Source: Warburgia ugandensis (taxonomy: Eukaryota; Streptophyta; Magnoliopsida; Canellales; Canellaceae). Taken from it: a stretch of 64,000 bases of DNA. A model generated the notes under the pieces. That model had not been told where the DNA came from. It searched no databases and saw nothing but the letters and a program-made list of their open reading frames with translations. A program made the position numbers and the translations under genes. Of the stretch, positions 23,265 through 34,441 are shown one piece after another. Positions within the stretch are counted from its first letter, which is position 1; the number at the start of each line of letters is the position of its first letter. The stretch spans positions 32,656,684 to 32,720,683 of the forward strand of contig CP141128.1 of the NCBI GenBank assembly GCA_035236585.1, read 5' to 3'.

Positions 23265-24896
23265 CTATTGCAGAGGAAATTGTTGAGAAGGTGGAAGTTG
23301 CTTTGGAATTGGGACTATATGGAAAGGTTGAGTGTGGGGCATTCCAGGTGGTCCTCCTTAATCATGATTCTAAGACCATGAAAAATTGGTATACTTAGCC
23401 CATCTAGGATTATAGGTATTAGAATATTGATTATTGATAGGATTTCTAAATGTATTCAATGGATTTGGTTGCTCTAAGAAATATGTAGGGAATGTAGAGT
23501 TAGATGTATAGGAAGTAGTAGGATGTGCTAGACTACTACAAAATGGAACAAACCACATGTTGAGGTTTCATGGGTGATCCAGTAGCCAACATGAAGGCTT
23601 TTAATTTGTGTGTTAAACTATCTATTTTATAGACTTTGTGTGCCAACACGTCTAGCTTTGCATACAAGTCTAGGATGGTCCCTATATCATTTAGTTTAGT
23701 AAGCATCCAACATCTTAGTAATTGAGCATTTGTCTAGGTTTATCTTATGCTTATATGTCATTTGAATGCTTCTCACTCATAGCATTTGTAGACTAATTCA
23801 CAGCATTCGCCTGCCCACCATAAATGTAAATAAAGATTGGCGTAGAAAAGAAAGGAAGGTGGCCCCTCTTCTTCTCATCATATCAAAGTGGTGCAGCTCT
23901 ATATGAAGTTCTTACTACTGAGCAAGTCTAGCCTTATTTCCACTCCTTGAAGAATCTATCTACAAAAGAATGTCAATGGAGGACACTAAATAGCTCTTAT
24001 TGACACCATCTACGAGAAGGTGAAGTTGTCTTTCTTTCAGGTCATTTTTGTGTGGTAAGGTGGTTTGCTTGAAACCTTATTACGAGGTTGAGAGTGTCAC
24101 TCCATCCAAGTAGAATGATCCCATTGATGGGAATTTTCAGCTAATGTCTCAAAGAAATTCCACACCATTACATCACTCTTTATCATGAATGCTCCTCCAC
24201 TAGTGGCATCAATCATAAACTGGGTTTTAGGAGTCAAACCTTTGTAAAAATATTGCACTTGTTGCTACTTTTCGAACCCATGGTGAAGGCATTTGAGCAA
24301 TAAATCCTTCAACCCTTCCCAAAATTCAGAGAAAATGTTTAGCCTCTTTTTGTCAACATGAAAGAATTTATTTAAATTTTTTTTTTAATTGCTCCCAAGC
24401 AGTGATTGAGCCTACTTCTAAAGAATTAAGACACCTTCACTTTATCTTTTTAACACAAGGGGAATAGTCTTAATTTTATAGAATCATCAAAAAAAAAATT
24501 TATGTTTAAAGGTAACACATATATTAAGAAATTTCTTGACATGATGATAGGGATCTTTCTTTCATTGAACGTGGAATGTAAGAAAAAGGTAGTTTAGTCC
24601 TAGTTTAACTAAAATGATCAGACTGGCTGCAGAAAACACTATACACAAGGGTGAATTGAATTAAATTAGAGTGGAGTAGTGTCCAAATGGCTTAACTTCT
24701 ACTACTCGGTCTCCCATTGTAGGACTATCTAAGTTGATGTGATTGCATAACCATTTTAGACAGTTCATTTGATCTTAGAATCTTCAACTACAAAATTAGG
24801 GTTCAGAGTTCAGCAGCCATACATGCACCAATGAATCCTATGCTATATGAAAATTCAACAGACTTGAAACCAAGGAAATAAGGAAACTTAGGGCAG
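23265..24896 (-). pseudogene. Athila-like gag, native continuous copy (array copy 1)
   Basis: The only gag copy in which sequence continues upstream of the array junction (about 24100). From 24600 to 24100 the minus strand gives the conserved mid-gag region: an F-x-E-F-W-E-x-L-K-D-L-L block, C-L-H-H-G, a Q-x-F-Y-x-G-L pattern, then IDATSGGAF and a N-S-x-Q-W pattern. Further down, at 23370-23558, are FRNPINNQYSNTYNP and a N-F-S-W end, a hallmark of Athila gag. Its zinc knuckle has lost the last Cys (Tyr) and the frame slips nearby. Upstream, gag is replaced by the E1 LTR at about 24897; 24650-24896 is unassigned. Confidence 0.75.
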
Positions 24897-26500
24897 CTCT
24901 AAAATTACTTGCAAGTGCATGAATCAATGTAGTATTTCCACACAAGTGAGGTCAATCCCATGATAAATATCACTGATTTCCAATGGATTGGGTTGTATTT
25001 AGATCAATTAACTTCAGCCAAAGAGATAGAGATGTAATAAAACTAGGAAATTAAAGTAACATGAAATGGAGACATGCATGGAATTAGAAACTAGAATTAA
25101 AAGAAACTCTCTAAAAATAATGGTAAACAATTATAATGAAAACTTACCTAACTATATTCAAGCAATTAAAGGACAGTAATGCGAAATTAGAATGAATCAA
25201 ACTAAGCAACTTAACTTAAGGAAACAACTGAAATGGAAATCCTCGTAAATTAACACTTTAAACTAGAATTAAAAACTTTTTAAAATTCAAAAAGGAAACA
25301 TTTTAAACATAAACCAATATGCAAACAATGATTAAATACTACCAAAATAAGATTATGCAACTAAACTAAGCAAAAACCAAAAAGAAAAGTGACCTAGTAC
25401 CATGCACATGATACATGGATTGTACGCATGGTTCTGGGGTGCAAAAGTGTCTAGAATTGATGATTTTATAGTAAATATCTAAAAAAAACATGAAAATCTA
25501 AATGGGTTACTAAATATTTAAGTCAATAAGGTGTTTAGTGGCTAAAAATAAAGCACAAAGTTAAGGGGAGAAAAATTCCAAATTTTAACTACATAAGAAC
25601 ATCAAACAAATCTAACATAAGGAAGAAATTGAAACCACAAATTTTATGCAAGGAAACAACTCAACATTACACCAAAATTATGCACATATAATTGTCTACA
25701 AATTCTAAAAATTTTCTCTTGGATGGTCATCCTTCATTGACTTGAAAACATGGAACCCTAAGATGAATGGTGGATTAGGGATAGGAAATGGGTTAGGAAA
25801 GTAGAACTTTCTCTCCTGATAGGTCCCTTAATGCATGATCATCTTACCTTTTACATTAATCTCACAAAATCACTCAAAAATCACACTTTTAATATAGAAA
25901 AGATGCTTGAAATGATGCTCCAATCATATGGCTTGATGTGGTACTCCTCATAGATTTGATGTATTACTTCAATGGCTCATTCCTTGGTGGCTTAAGTGAC
26001 TTCAAGGCTCGAGTAACTTGTATGTCTTATCACCCTTTTTCATGGTTTTAATGGCTAAGTAGCTTGAATGGCTCCCATGCAAAGGTGGTGGAAATGCATG
26101 GCATGAGCTAGGGTCCATTTCTAGTCACCTTTTGCTTCTTCAATTATCTTCTTACTTGCCCTAGGATGATGTCATTTAGGTTTTGGCTTGCTTAGGATTC
26201 CTACTTAGACTAGGAAACCTCATGAACGGACTCAATTCTTATCTCAATTAAGATTGGCCTTTGGATGACCTTCTCAACAGCTACAAAAAGGAAAAAACCT
26301 AATCAAATGTCAGCAAATTATGACCATTCACATACTTACTATTGATTAGCTTCTAAACTTGCAAGATGCCAAGCTTTTGAATTATTAGGTCAGAAATGAT
26401 GTGTTACAAAATTCTTAGCAAAAATCCTAATTTAACACTATAATTTATAACACATGGGTTACTAATTAGGTACTTTTTGCACAAAATTGAACACTCATCA
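24897..26500 (-). repeat. E1 3' LTR (diverged)
   Basis: About 1.60 kb, aligned by its edges to the E2 LTRs: the left end contains TTGCAAGTGC followed by a TGTAGTAT block, and the right end ACACTCATCA followed by a pyrimidine run. The interior is much diverged from the E2 LTRs. The sense is minus, from the position of the polypurine complement at 26501-26512. The matching E1 5' LTR is not in the window: E3 begins before it would be reached. Confidence 0.65.
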
Positions 26501-27010
26501 CACCCTCCAACCATCATTTTGCTAGTTTCGAGTAAAACATGCAAACAATATGAAAACAAAATGGTTTCCATTTTCGTAGGTGCTCATGAATGCATTTAGC
26601 ACATGCAACAAGCCCTTAAATCCCTAGGCCTAATGGAGGAGTTAAGCCTTGTGAGGGTTTGTAGTGGATATACCCACAAAATTTAATGAGGCTAAGTCCA
26701 TTATTTTATCCTAGAGATTTATCATCCATTAATACTTGATTTAATAACTTGATTGATTTAACAACTTAATAAGGATGAATAGAAAATTCTGCAAATTATC
26801 CACATACAGAGCCATTTTATTCTAGCTTCATCATGGAGTGCAATGTGTGCAAAACTACATAAGTTAGGTCTTTTAAATATATATGCTTATTGTTCCTTTG
26901 GAAATATGTATTGACCTCAAATTCTGACTAGTATACACATAGAAATAAAAGCTCTCAAAGAAAGGATGAAATAATTTTCTCTCACTATACAACAAAATAA
27001 CTCCACCAAT
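26501..27010 (-). other. E1 internal region, 3' portion
   Basis: Aligns with 34430-34940 of E2, including the CATTTTGCTAGT, TGCAACAAGCCCTTA and GATATACCCACAAAAT-type blocks. No open reading frame of note on the minus strand. Interrupted at about 27010 by the RTE LINE; E1 resumes at 30508 with the sequence ACTAATGGTTCAC, which is TGATGGTTCAC in E2. Confidence 0.75.
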
Positions 27011-27040
27011 GCTGGTCCCAAGCTCGAATAAAAAAGGAGG

Positions 27041-27415
27041 GTCTTGCGTCAGGTGCCAGCTAGCAAGGGGGAAGTTGAAGATGATTCTATTATTTCTTTC
27101 TTTCAAATGAATATGCATTTGTATATTAGTTTTTGAGGAAGAAATGAAAATCATCTCCAGCTTCTTAAAATATGGCCACCCTTTCGTCAGGTAGCCAGCT
27201 GGCAAGGGGGAAGTTGAAGGTGATTCTATTATTTCTTTCTTACAAATGAATATGCATTTGTATTTTAGTTTGTGAGGAAGAAATGAAAATCATCTCTAGC
27301 TTCTTAAAATGTGGCCACCCTTGCGTCAGGTAGCTAGCCTGCAAGGGTGAAGCTAAAGATGATTTTAATAAAAATCATCTTCAGCTTTTTAAAACTATGG
27401 CAACCCCAACATGAC
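27041..27415 (+). repeat. Three copies of a 138-139 bp hairpin-forming repeat in the LINE 5' region
   Basis: Shared CGTCAGGT landmarks end at about 27050, 27188 and 27327. Each unit holds AAGTTGAAGATGATT and, later, the inverse AAATCATCTCCAGCTT, so each can fold. In the third copy the spacer is lost, leaving a tight hairpin at about 27350-27395. Confidence 0.8.
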
Positions 27416-27442
27416 ATGGATCAAAAATTGACATTTGCTCAA

Positions 27443-27648
27443 GCTAGGGTGTTCCCCATAAGTGACTTGCTACAACAGATCCTAGGTACAGTAAAAAATA
27501 GGCAAGGTTGCTAGGGCGTTCTGCCAGAAGCGACATGCTACATCGGATCCTGGGTGTAGTGAAAAATGGGCAAGGGCTGCTAAAGCGTCCCCTCTGAAGC
27601 GATGCGCTGCATTACAACCCAGGTGCAGTGAAAAGTGGACATGGGTTT
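27443..27648 (+). repeat. Three copies of a 67-69 bp repeat before the LINE endonuclease
   Basis: Copies start at about 27443, 27510 and 27579, each with GCTAGGGCGTTC-like, GAAGCGAC, a CTACATCGGATCC-like block and GTGAAAAATGGGCAAGG. They lie immediately before the endonuclease frame and probably form 5' leader. Confidence 0.78.
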
Positions 27649-28251
27649 ATACCATGGAGGCCGAGAAAGGTGATAGTAAATAGGGTATCTCCAGAACATA
27701 AGATTTGCATTGCTACATGGAATATAGGGACACTAATAGGTAAGAGTTTGGAGTTAGTAAGCACGATGAAACGTATGAGAGTCAACATCGCTTGTATCCA
27801 AGAAATCAAGTGGAAAGGGGCTAAAGCTAGAGAAATTGATGGGTATAAATTATAGTACGTAGGAAAGGAAAATAACAAAAATGGCATAGGAATAATAGTG
27901 GATAAGGAATTAAAGGATAAAGTTGTGGACGTTAAAAGAATCAGTGATAGAATTATAATAATAAAAATTATCCTAGGAGAGCAGATTATAAATGTTATAA
28001 GTGCATACGCACCACAAGTAGGGTTAGAAGATATAATCAAGAGACAGTTTTGGAAAGATATGGAGGGAGTCATGCAAGAAATTCCCAACATTGAGGGGAT
28101 ATTTATAGGAGCAGACTTAAATGGCCATGTAGGAAAAGATAAGGAAGGATATGATAGAATACACGGAGGGTATGGTATAGGTGAACGAAACAAGATGGGG
28201 GAGAATATCCTCGATTTTGCTTTGAAAGTGGACTTCATAAAAGCCAAATAA
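27628..28251 (+). pseudogene. RTE endonuclease domain (APE type), broken
   Basis: This enzyme nicks target DNA to prime reverse transcription. Readable motifs in order: ATWNIGTL (metal-binding Asn), ACIQEIKWKG (catalytic Glu), GIGIIVDKELKDKVVDVKR, VISAYAPQVG, and GADLNGHVGKD (the conserved Asp and Asn). A TAG at 27853-27855 falls after GYKL where the family has Trp, consistent with TGG to TAG. The two halves are in the same frame. After 28251 the frame is lost; a remnant with the terminal His (T-S-Q-H-R-L, about 28330) can be seen, but the stretch before it is shortened. Confidence 0.85.
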
Positions 28252-29030
28252 ACGTTTTTCTATTTAGGAATAATGAACGATCTATACATAAGGATTGTAA
28301 GGTGATACTCGGTGAGAGTTTAACCTCACAACATAGGTTAATGGTTATGGTTATTCATCTCAAAAGATGGAGTAAAAGAACTAAACTTAATACACATCCA
28401 AAAACTAAGTGGTGAAACTTAAAAGGAGAGAAAATAACCTCATTCAAAAATAAGTTGATGGTAGAAGAAAATTGGAACTATGAAACAGAACTAAATACCA
28501 TGTGGACTAATATGGCTGAGTCCATTAAGAAAGTGGCAAAAGATGTCTTAGGAGTATTTAAAGGTAAAAGGCTATTAACAAAGAAAACATGGTGGTGGAA
28601 TGAATAGTGCAAAAAGCTATTAAAGAAAAACGAATGTGTTTTAAAGAATGGCAGAAGATTAGAAATAATGAAAACTATGAACAATATAAGAATGCTAAAA
28701 ACATTGCTAAGAGAATAGTAAGTGAGGCTAAACTTAAATCATAGGACGAGCTCTATAATAGACTAGGAACAAGAGAAGGTGAGAAAGATGTGTTTAAACT
28801 TGCAAAAGTAAGAGAATAGAAGGGTAAGGGCTTAGAGCATGTTAGGTGCATTAGAAGCGATGATCAAAGGGTATTAGTCAAAGATGATGATATCAAACAA
28901 AGGTGGGAAATATAGTTTCAAAAATTGTTAAATGACAATGTTCTTGAGAATATAGGAATTGAAAATACTATAAATCTAAATAACATTGGATATTCTAGAT
29001 ATGAACGTAGGATTAGAATACCAAAAGTAA
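28252..29030 (+). pseudogene. RTE linker between endonuclease and RT, frame-broken
   Basis: Contains the degraded end of the endonuclease followed by a Lys- and Glu-rich linker (for example W-x-N-x-x-x-E, K-K-V-A-K-D-V-L-G) spread over several frames. Stops are frequent. It keeps the usual order and spacing between the two enzymes. Confidence 0.65.
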
Positions 29031-30475
29031 AAGAGGCCTTCAGAAAGATGAAATCAGGAAAGGCCATGGGGCCTGATAGTATACCAATAGAGGTTTGAAA
29101 TCATATCGGAGATATTGGGGTAGTTTGGTTGACCGAGTTGTTTAACAAGATTATAAAATCAAAGAAAATGCCTGATGAGTGGAGGAAAAGCTCTATTGTA
29201 CCAATCTATAAGAATAAAGGAGACATTCAGAGCTGCACTAATTATAGAGGGATCAAACTTATGAGCCACACCATGAAACTTTTTGAAAGAGTGATTAAGA
29301 AGAGGCTCCAATATGAAATAAGTGTATTGGAGAATTAGTTTGGTTTCATGCCTGGGAGGTCTACCATGGAAGCTATTTTCTTACTAAGACAATTAGTAGA
29401 GAAATATAGGGAGAGAAGAAAAGACCTCCACATGGTCTTTATCGACTTAGAGAAAGCTTATGATAGAGTCCTTGAGAGTTATATGGAGGGTGTTGGGTGG
29501 TAAAGGGGTTTCTCAGGGGTATATAGACATAATTAAAGATATGTATGAGGGAGCGATAACAAATGTTAAGACCACTAGTGGCTTGACTAGTGATTTTCCT
29601 GTCACTATCAGATTGCACCAAGGATCGAAATTGAGTCCATACCTTTTCACATTAATTATGGATGAGTTAATAAAACATCTGCATGAGGAGATTCCCTGGT
29701 GCATGCTATTTGCAGACGATATAGTCCTACTTGATGAGACAAGGGAGGGTGTAAACATAAAGCTAGAGTTATGGAGAGAAGCATTAGAATCTGAAGGATT
29801 TAAAATTAGCCAAACTAAGACAGAATATATGCAATGTAATTTTAGCAAGCAGAGTAGGAGTAGAACACCAGTCAAGATTGATAACCAAGAGGTCCCATGA
29901 AAGACTACTTTTGATACTTAGGATCATTGGTCCATGAGAGTGGAGAGATTCAGAGAGAGGTTACCCAGAGAATCCAAGCTGGGTTGGAACAAATGGAGAT
30001 GTGCATCAGGTGTTTTATGTGATTGGCGAGTGCCACTCAAACTAAAAGAAAAATTCTATAGGATGGCTATAAGACCAGCCATGCTCTATGGATCAGAGTG
30101 TTGGGTAGTTAAGAAACATCATACTCATAGGATGAGTGTCGCAGAAATGAGGATGTTGAGATGGATGACTGGTAAGACAAGAAAGGATAGAATTAGAAAT
30201 GAAAATATTGGAGGAAATTTAGGGGTCCCACCAATAGGTAATAAGATGAGGGAGATTAGACTTAGATGGTTTGAACATATTTAAAGGAGACCAAGAATGG
30301 CACTAGTTAGAAGAAGTGAGGCAATACAAGTAGAAGGTTCTAAAAGGGCAAGGGGAAGGCCCAAAAGAATGTGGATAGAAGTGGTGAGGAAAGATTTAAA
30401 AACTTTGGGACTAAATGAAGCCATGGTATTTAATAGAGTGGAATGGAGGAATAAGATTCATGTGGCCAGCCCCTA
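29031..30475 (+). pseudogene. RTE reverse transcriptase and C-terminal region, broken
   Basis: RT copies the element RNA at the nicked target. Motifs in order: GPDSIPIEV, PDEWRKSSIVPIYKNKGD, NYRGIKLMSHTMKLFERVI, a G-F-M-P-G-R-S-T block, [13 protein letters not shown] (first catalytic Asp), LHQGSKLSPYLFTLIMDEL, and the FADD active site at 29709-29720. The C-terminal part has YGSECWVVKK, MLRWMTGKTRKD and GRPKRMW, all typical of plant RTE. A stop at 29336-29338, a shift at about 29475 (after AYDRV), and stops at about 29900 and 30282 inactivate it. Confidence 0.88.
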
Positions 30476-30507
30476 ATTGGGATAAGGTCTTAATGATGAT
30501 GATGATA

Positions 30508-32815
30508 TACAAAAAAATCCAATAAAACTAATGGTTCACAAAATCTTTTAAGTACAAATGAGTTAAAGAAGTATGATTCCTTAGAATGCATGTCATTACC
30601 AAGACATGTAAGAAATAGTTCACTTTAATTCCTTCTTATTTATATTCTCATCAAGTCTATGTTCCATTTTAGATCTATAGGTCTTTAGATAGGATAAAAT
30701 GTAGGCTTAGGTAAGGTTTTGAAAAGAAGGGTATAAGGGATTCATTATTTCAAATATGTGTATAGATCTTCAATTGATGTTGGACACCTTCTCTCCTTTG
30801 CCTATAGTGAATATCTCTGCTATATTTTTCTTTATCTTTTCTTCATACTTTTTACTTTCTTTTTCTTTTTCTAATACTCTTTTCACTTTTCCTCATATTT
30901 TTGAGAAGGAACAGTTTTCTTTGTACTTTTGATATTTTTTACTTCTTTAACTTTTGTCCTTTTTCTACTTCTTCTCTCATCTCTACTTATTTTTAAAAGG
31001 TTGGTAATGGATATTTTTATAGGGATTTCTTTAGGTTAAGGTGAATGGGGTTTATGAAGGAAAGATTTACTAAGAAGCTCAAAGGGTCTAAATAGTTGTA
31101 TAACATACTGTGTAGGCTTTATGTTTCTAGGTTGTAGCAAGGATGGCCTATATCATTTTCTTAGTTTCTTAAAACCTATTATATTCAATAAATGTTCAGA
31201 AAAATAGGTTAGTACTACTTTTAGTTCTTGGCATTTTGACCAAAATAAAGATATTGGGATATTTTAAAATTGTATGCTAAAGTAAATAGGAATTACTTAT
31301 AACCCTTAGAAAAATTGATAGTCTCTAAGAATCACTTGGCATATAAGTCTCCACTAATTTCCTCAGGGTCTCTAAGTCATAACCATCTATTAGTCTAAAC
31401 TATGCACTATGTGTGAGTATATTTCAAGATTTAACTTTCGTATAATACTTCATGACATGAATAAGATGGAGAATTAACCACATACATTTCTATTAAGAAT
31501 TTAAAGTAATGAAAATACTAAACTTTAGACAATCCAATTCTCATCACAATGAAAGAACTTTGACTTAGAAACTTTGAAAATCTTAGAAAAATTTGAATTT
31601 TTTTCAAAATATGTAGCGAAACTCAAAAATTTCTTGCATATCTACACCCCCATCCTGAACTAAGTATTGTCCTCAATGTTTTGCAATATAGGACACCAAT
31701 ATGATGAATGGGTAATGTAAAACATTAAGACTCTAAAAACCTTGGGTTGCCTTTCAGTGATCACTAAAGTTTTACGTATTTAGCTAGACATATCATATAA
31801 GTACTTTGCTCTACCCTAGACCTAATTAGTTAACCTAAATTTTCCTAACTGTAAAAATAAATTAGAGAAGTTTTTCATGCCACTTCAAAATTTCACAGTA
31901 GTGTATATGTATTCTCCACCTTGAAATATGAGGTTGTGGTTAGTTGATAGCATAAAGGACCACTGTGAAGTTTGTTGGACCATATTGAAATGAATGGTCC
32001 TCTTATTCAACAATTTGAGGAATAATGGGTCCCATAAGAATTAGTACATGTTTTTCTTCCTTCTCCCTGATAGTTTCATGAAACTAGGATATAAGCTGAT
32101 TCTATACTTCCCTAAAATATTGTTCTTAATCTAATGGAAGTAGGGATATGGTGGGGTTTAAACCCTTACTGTCTTGTAATGTCCACCATAGAGTTGTATG
32201 ATGTAGGTTCAGTACATCAATAACCTCTTCTTCTTCTTGTTCTTCAGACACAGTTGAGGTTTCATATGGACCTATATTGCTCTCTGGAATTTGATGAAAT
32301 AAGGCTTGTAAGTACCAATAGGGTATGTCTTCTACACTGCAAGCTCAATTTGAATTTCAATAGTTGTAGTATGTTCTACTTGATCTTGCCATTGAGAAGT
32401 GTCCACTAAAGGCTGTGTCTAAATATTCATTCTCTTCATCAATGTTTGTCTCATCATCATAATCATAAAAAGGTGTAGGACATGACTTGAGTAGATATGA
32501 GTCAAACATCTTCACGGATGGTTGTAGACTTTGTGTCTTAGAATGATCATATGATTTCTGGATCCAAATATTGGTAATAATGGGTAGGGATGGTTGAAAA
32601 CTTTGAGGTTCAGCAAGAATAGATGGTAATTCCCACCTTGAAATTCTTTCAAGGTTTTTTCCACTTTCCTCCCTCATTTGTTTCATGTCCTCAATGGATT
32701 TTTGAGTTGATTCCATATATATCCTAAAGGTTTCCTCAAATGATTGTTTCCACTGTTGCGGGGGAAACAACTTGTGTGACACTAAGGTAATGGGAAAGGA
32801 TTTCTCAATTGGAAC
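30508..32815 (-). other. E1 internal region, middle portion
   Basis: Continues E1 after the LINE and aligns with 34940-36900 of E2 (for example the AGGATGGCCTATATCATTT block at 31140 and 35487). Most of it is untranslated with many stops. An acidic protein fragment is read at its right end. At 32815 E2 begins. Confidence 0.72.
32357..32815 (-). pseudogene. E1 acidic protein, C-terminal fragment (unrecognised)
   Basis: Open for about 150 codons on the minus strand, but its apparent N-terminus lies in the inserted E2 LTR, so the true start is at about 40500-40800 beyond E2. It is related to the E2 protein: both have SLQPS followed by an acidic C-P-x-x-x-Y-D block. Here CPTPFYDYDDETNIDEENEY occurs once. 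Before it is a charged helix-like region (EETFRIYMESTQKSIEDMK) that could form a coiled coil. I do not recognise the family; a gag-like role in a non-autonomous element is a guess. Confidence 0.6.
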
Positions 32816-34429
32816 TGTTGATGTTTTTTGCAAGTGCACAGGCTATTGTAGTATAGCTATGCAAATACGGGTCGAACCCATAAGGAGTTGCTTTAAGTGG
32901 AGTTTTTAATAAATTTTAATTATTAAAAACTAAAAGAAAATAACAAAACTAGCTTAACTATTGAGCTTTATTCAAATGATGCACTTTACATAACTTTCAC
33001 TTCCAGAAAACATAAAATAACTAATCAAACATCCCTGAATCACACTGTCCGTGGATAGCATTGTCCCTGGATAACACTGTCAAAAGATGGATAAAATAAA
33101 GCTTATATGGAACAGCGACACAGATGTAAATGAATCGGGGATACAGATGTAATTAAATAGGCGACACAGATGTAATTAATGGAAATGAACAGAAATGTCA
33201 TTGTTTTAAACAGGAAGGGAAAAAATGAAATTGCGATGAAGAAGGGGGAAATCGGAAGAGGGAAAGGGAAGAGAGGAGAAGAGGAGAAGAGGAGGAGAGG
33301 AAAGGGGTGCGGGAGGAAAACCCAGTTCGGGTTTCCTTCTCTAGACCTCTACTGAAGAGAAAATAATTGGATCCGGTGATCTGAGCCTAGTGGTGTCACT
33401 AGGTGTAGTAGAAGCATAGAATAGCCGAGATAGATGTTGACGATGGGCTCTAGCGTGGTGGAGTGGACAGATGACTCTGAGGAAGAGGATGCCATACAGG
33501 AGAGCATGGGGCATTGTCTAGGCGCGATGGAGCATGAGCTGGGTTCGTGCCTGCCTGGTGAAGACGACACCGTGGAGCAGAGGGAAACAGAGGAGATGAG
33601 GCATAGGTGGGTGCTTGGCCAGTTTGCTTTGGGGTGTCATTCTGTGTAGTGGACAAAGGGGGAACTGAAAAATGGAGCATGAGATAGAGATGGGAGAACT
33701 AGGTGCTAGTGTGGAGGTGTGATGGAGGGTGGGTTGACTGGTGAAAAGGGAAGATGGGGCTTGTGTGATGAATGGAGATGACGGTTGGGCTAATGCTGAA
33801 ACAGAAAATGGTGTGGTGATCTAGAGAGAGAGAGAGAGATTAGAGATGGTGCAAGAAGGTAACATGAGAAAGAGTGGAATAAGAGAGGTATTAGAACATA
33901 GGAAAGGTGATGTTTGAAAGGAAAACAAAAGAAAAAAAGATAAAGAGGCAAGTGGTAAGAATGAGAAAGTGGAACATAGTGAAAAAATACAAGGAAAGCT
34001 AAGGCAACTCAAAAACTCCCTCTCCTTCCATACGGCTCCCCCCTTTATAATTTTTTTCTTCCTTATTTTTCTCCAACAAACTCCTCTTATCCCCATCTCG
34101 GATTCTTCTTCTTTCTCTATTTCAATTAGGACTCTTCCTCCTCTATTTCAATTAGGATTCTTCCTCTTGATCTCTACTTGATCTGCAACTTTGAAATTAG
34201 ATCTGATCCATCCAACCCTCCTTTAGTTGATCTGCAAAATAAAAGATAAATTAGAATTATCAAAACCATACATTAATCCTCTAATAAGCTTTAATGATCA
34301 TCTAATTATTGATTTTGAGAAAATTAAGATTTGGATGGTCAATCAAGCTAAATTTTGCAATTTGGATGGTTAGATGATCTAAGTGAATGCTAAACTAGGG
34401 GTCTTTTAGCCAAAAATGAACACTTAACA
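32816..34429 (-). repeat. E2 3' LTR
   Basis: 1,614 bp, clearly alignable throughout with 38841-40528. Contains an (AG)n run at about 33823-33840 and an intergenic-looking GC-richer stretch. Open frames inside it on either strand have no domain. Confidence 0.88.
34043..34051 (-). promoter_or_regulatory. TATA box of E2 3' LTR
   Basis: Minus strand ATTATAAAG followed by GGGGGGAGCC, about 380 bp into the LTR. The same site is in the partner LTR at 40115-40123. Confidence 0.65.
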
Positions 34430-34441
34430 CACCCCCCAACC
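34430..34441 (-). other. Polypurine tract of E2
   Basis: Element sense GGTTGGGGGGTG directly before the LTR start TGTTAAGTGTTC. The E1 counterpart at 26501-26512 has one change. Confidence 0.78.

Larger units (their letters stand above)
17056..24100 (-). repeat. Tandem array of a 2.64-kb Athila-like gag-protease-RT fragment
   Basis: The same block repeats head to tail on the minus strand and continues in 1-2465 beyond the LARD-1 insertion. Each unit runs from mid-gag through the zinc knuckle, gag C-terminus and protease to the start of RT, then switches to mid-gag again. RT-gag junctions sit at about 741, 17980 and 20622; correcting for LARD-1 the spacings are about 2,649 and 2,642 bp. The two units nearest 24100 are fused by a deletion of roughly 1.7 kb. 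In total five gag copies and three protease copies are visible, and the array runs off the left edge. Confidence 0.85.
27011..30507 (+). mobile_element. RTE-clade LINE, nearly full length, inactive
   Basis: Plus-strand non-LTR retrotransposon of about 3.5 kb inserted in E1. It has a 5' region with two kinds of tandem repeat, an apurinic-type endonuclease region, a reverse transcriptase region, and a 3' end of TTGGGATAAGGTCTTAATGATGATGATGAT, typical of plant RTE elements with a short trinucleotide tail instead of poly(A). Imperfect repeats around TATACAAC...CCACCAAT on the left and TATACAAA...CCAATAAA on the right may be the target duplication. Many stops and frame breaks. Confidence 0.88.

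Noticed and set aside
27612..28247. Minus-strand 211-codon open frame
   Set aside because: It is the complement of the LINE endonuclease, which shows clear motifs on the plus strand.
29513..29875. Minus-strand 120-codon open frame
   Set aside because: Antisense to the LINE RT with its FADD motif.
33821..34096. Hydrophobic, Ser/Phe/Leu-rich open frames in E2 LTRs (also 39751-40168)
   Set aside because: Present in both LTR copies at a pyrimidine-rich zone and crossing the TATA region; apparent membrane character comes from base composition.
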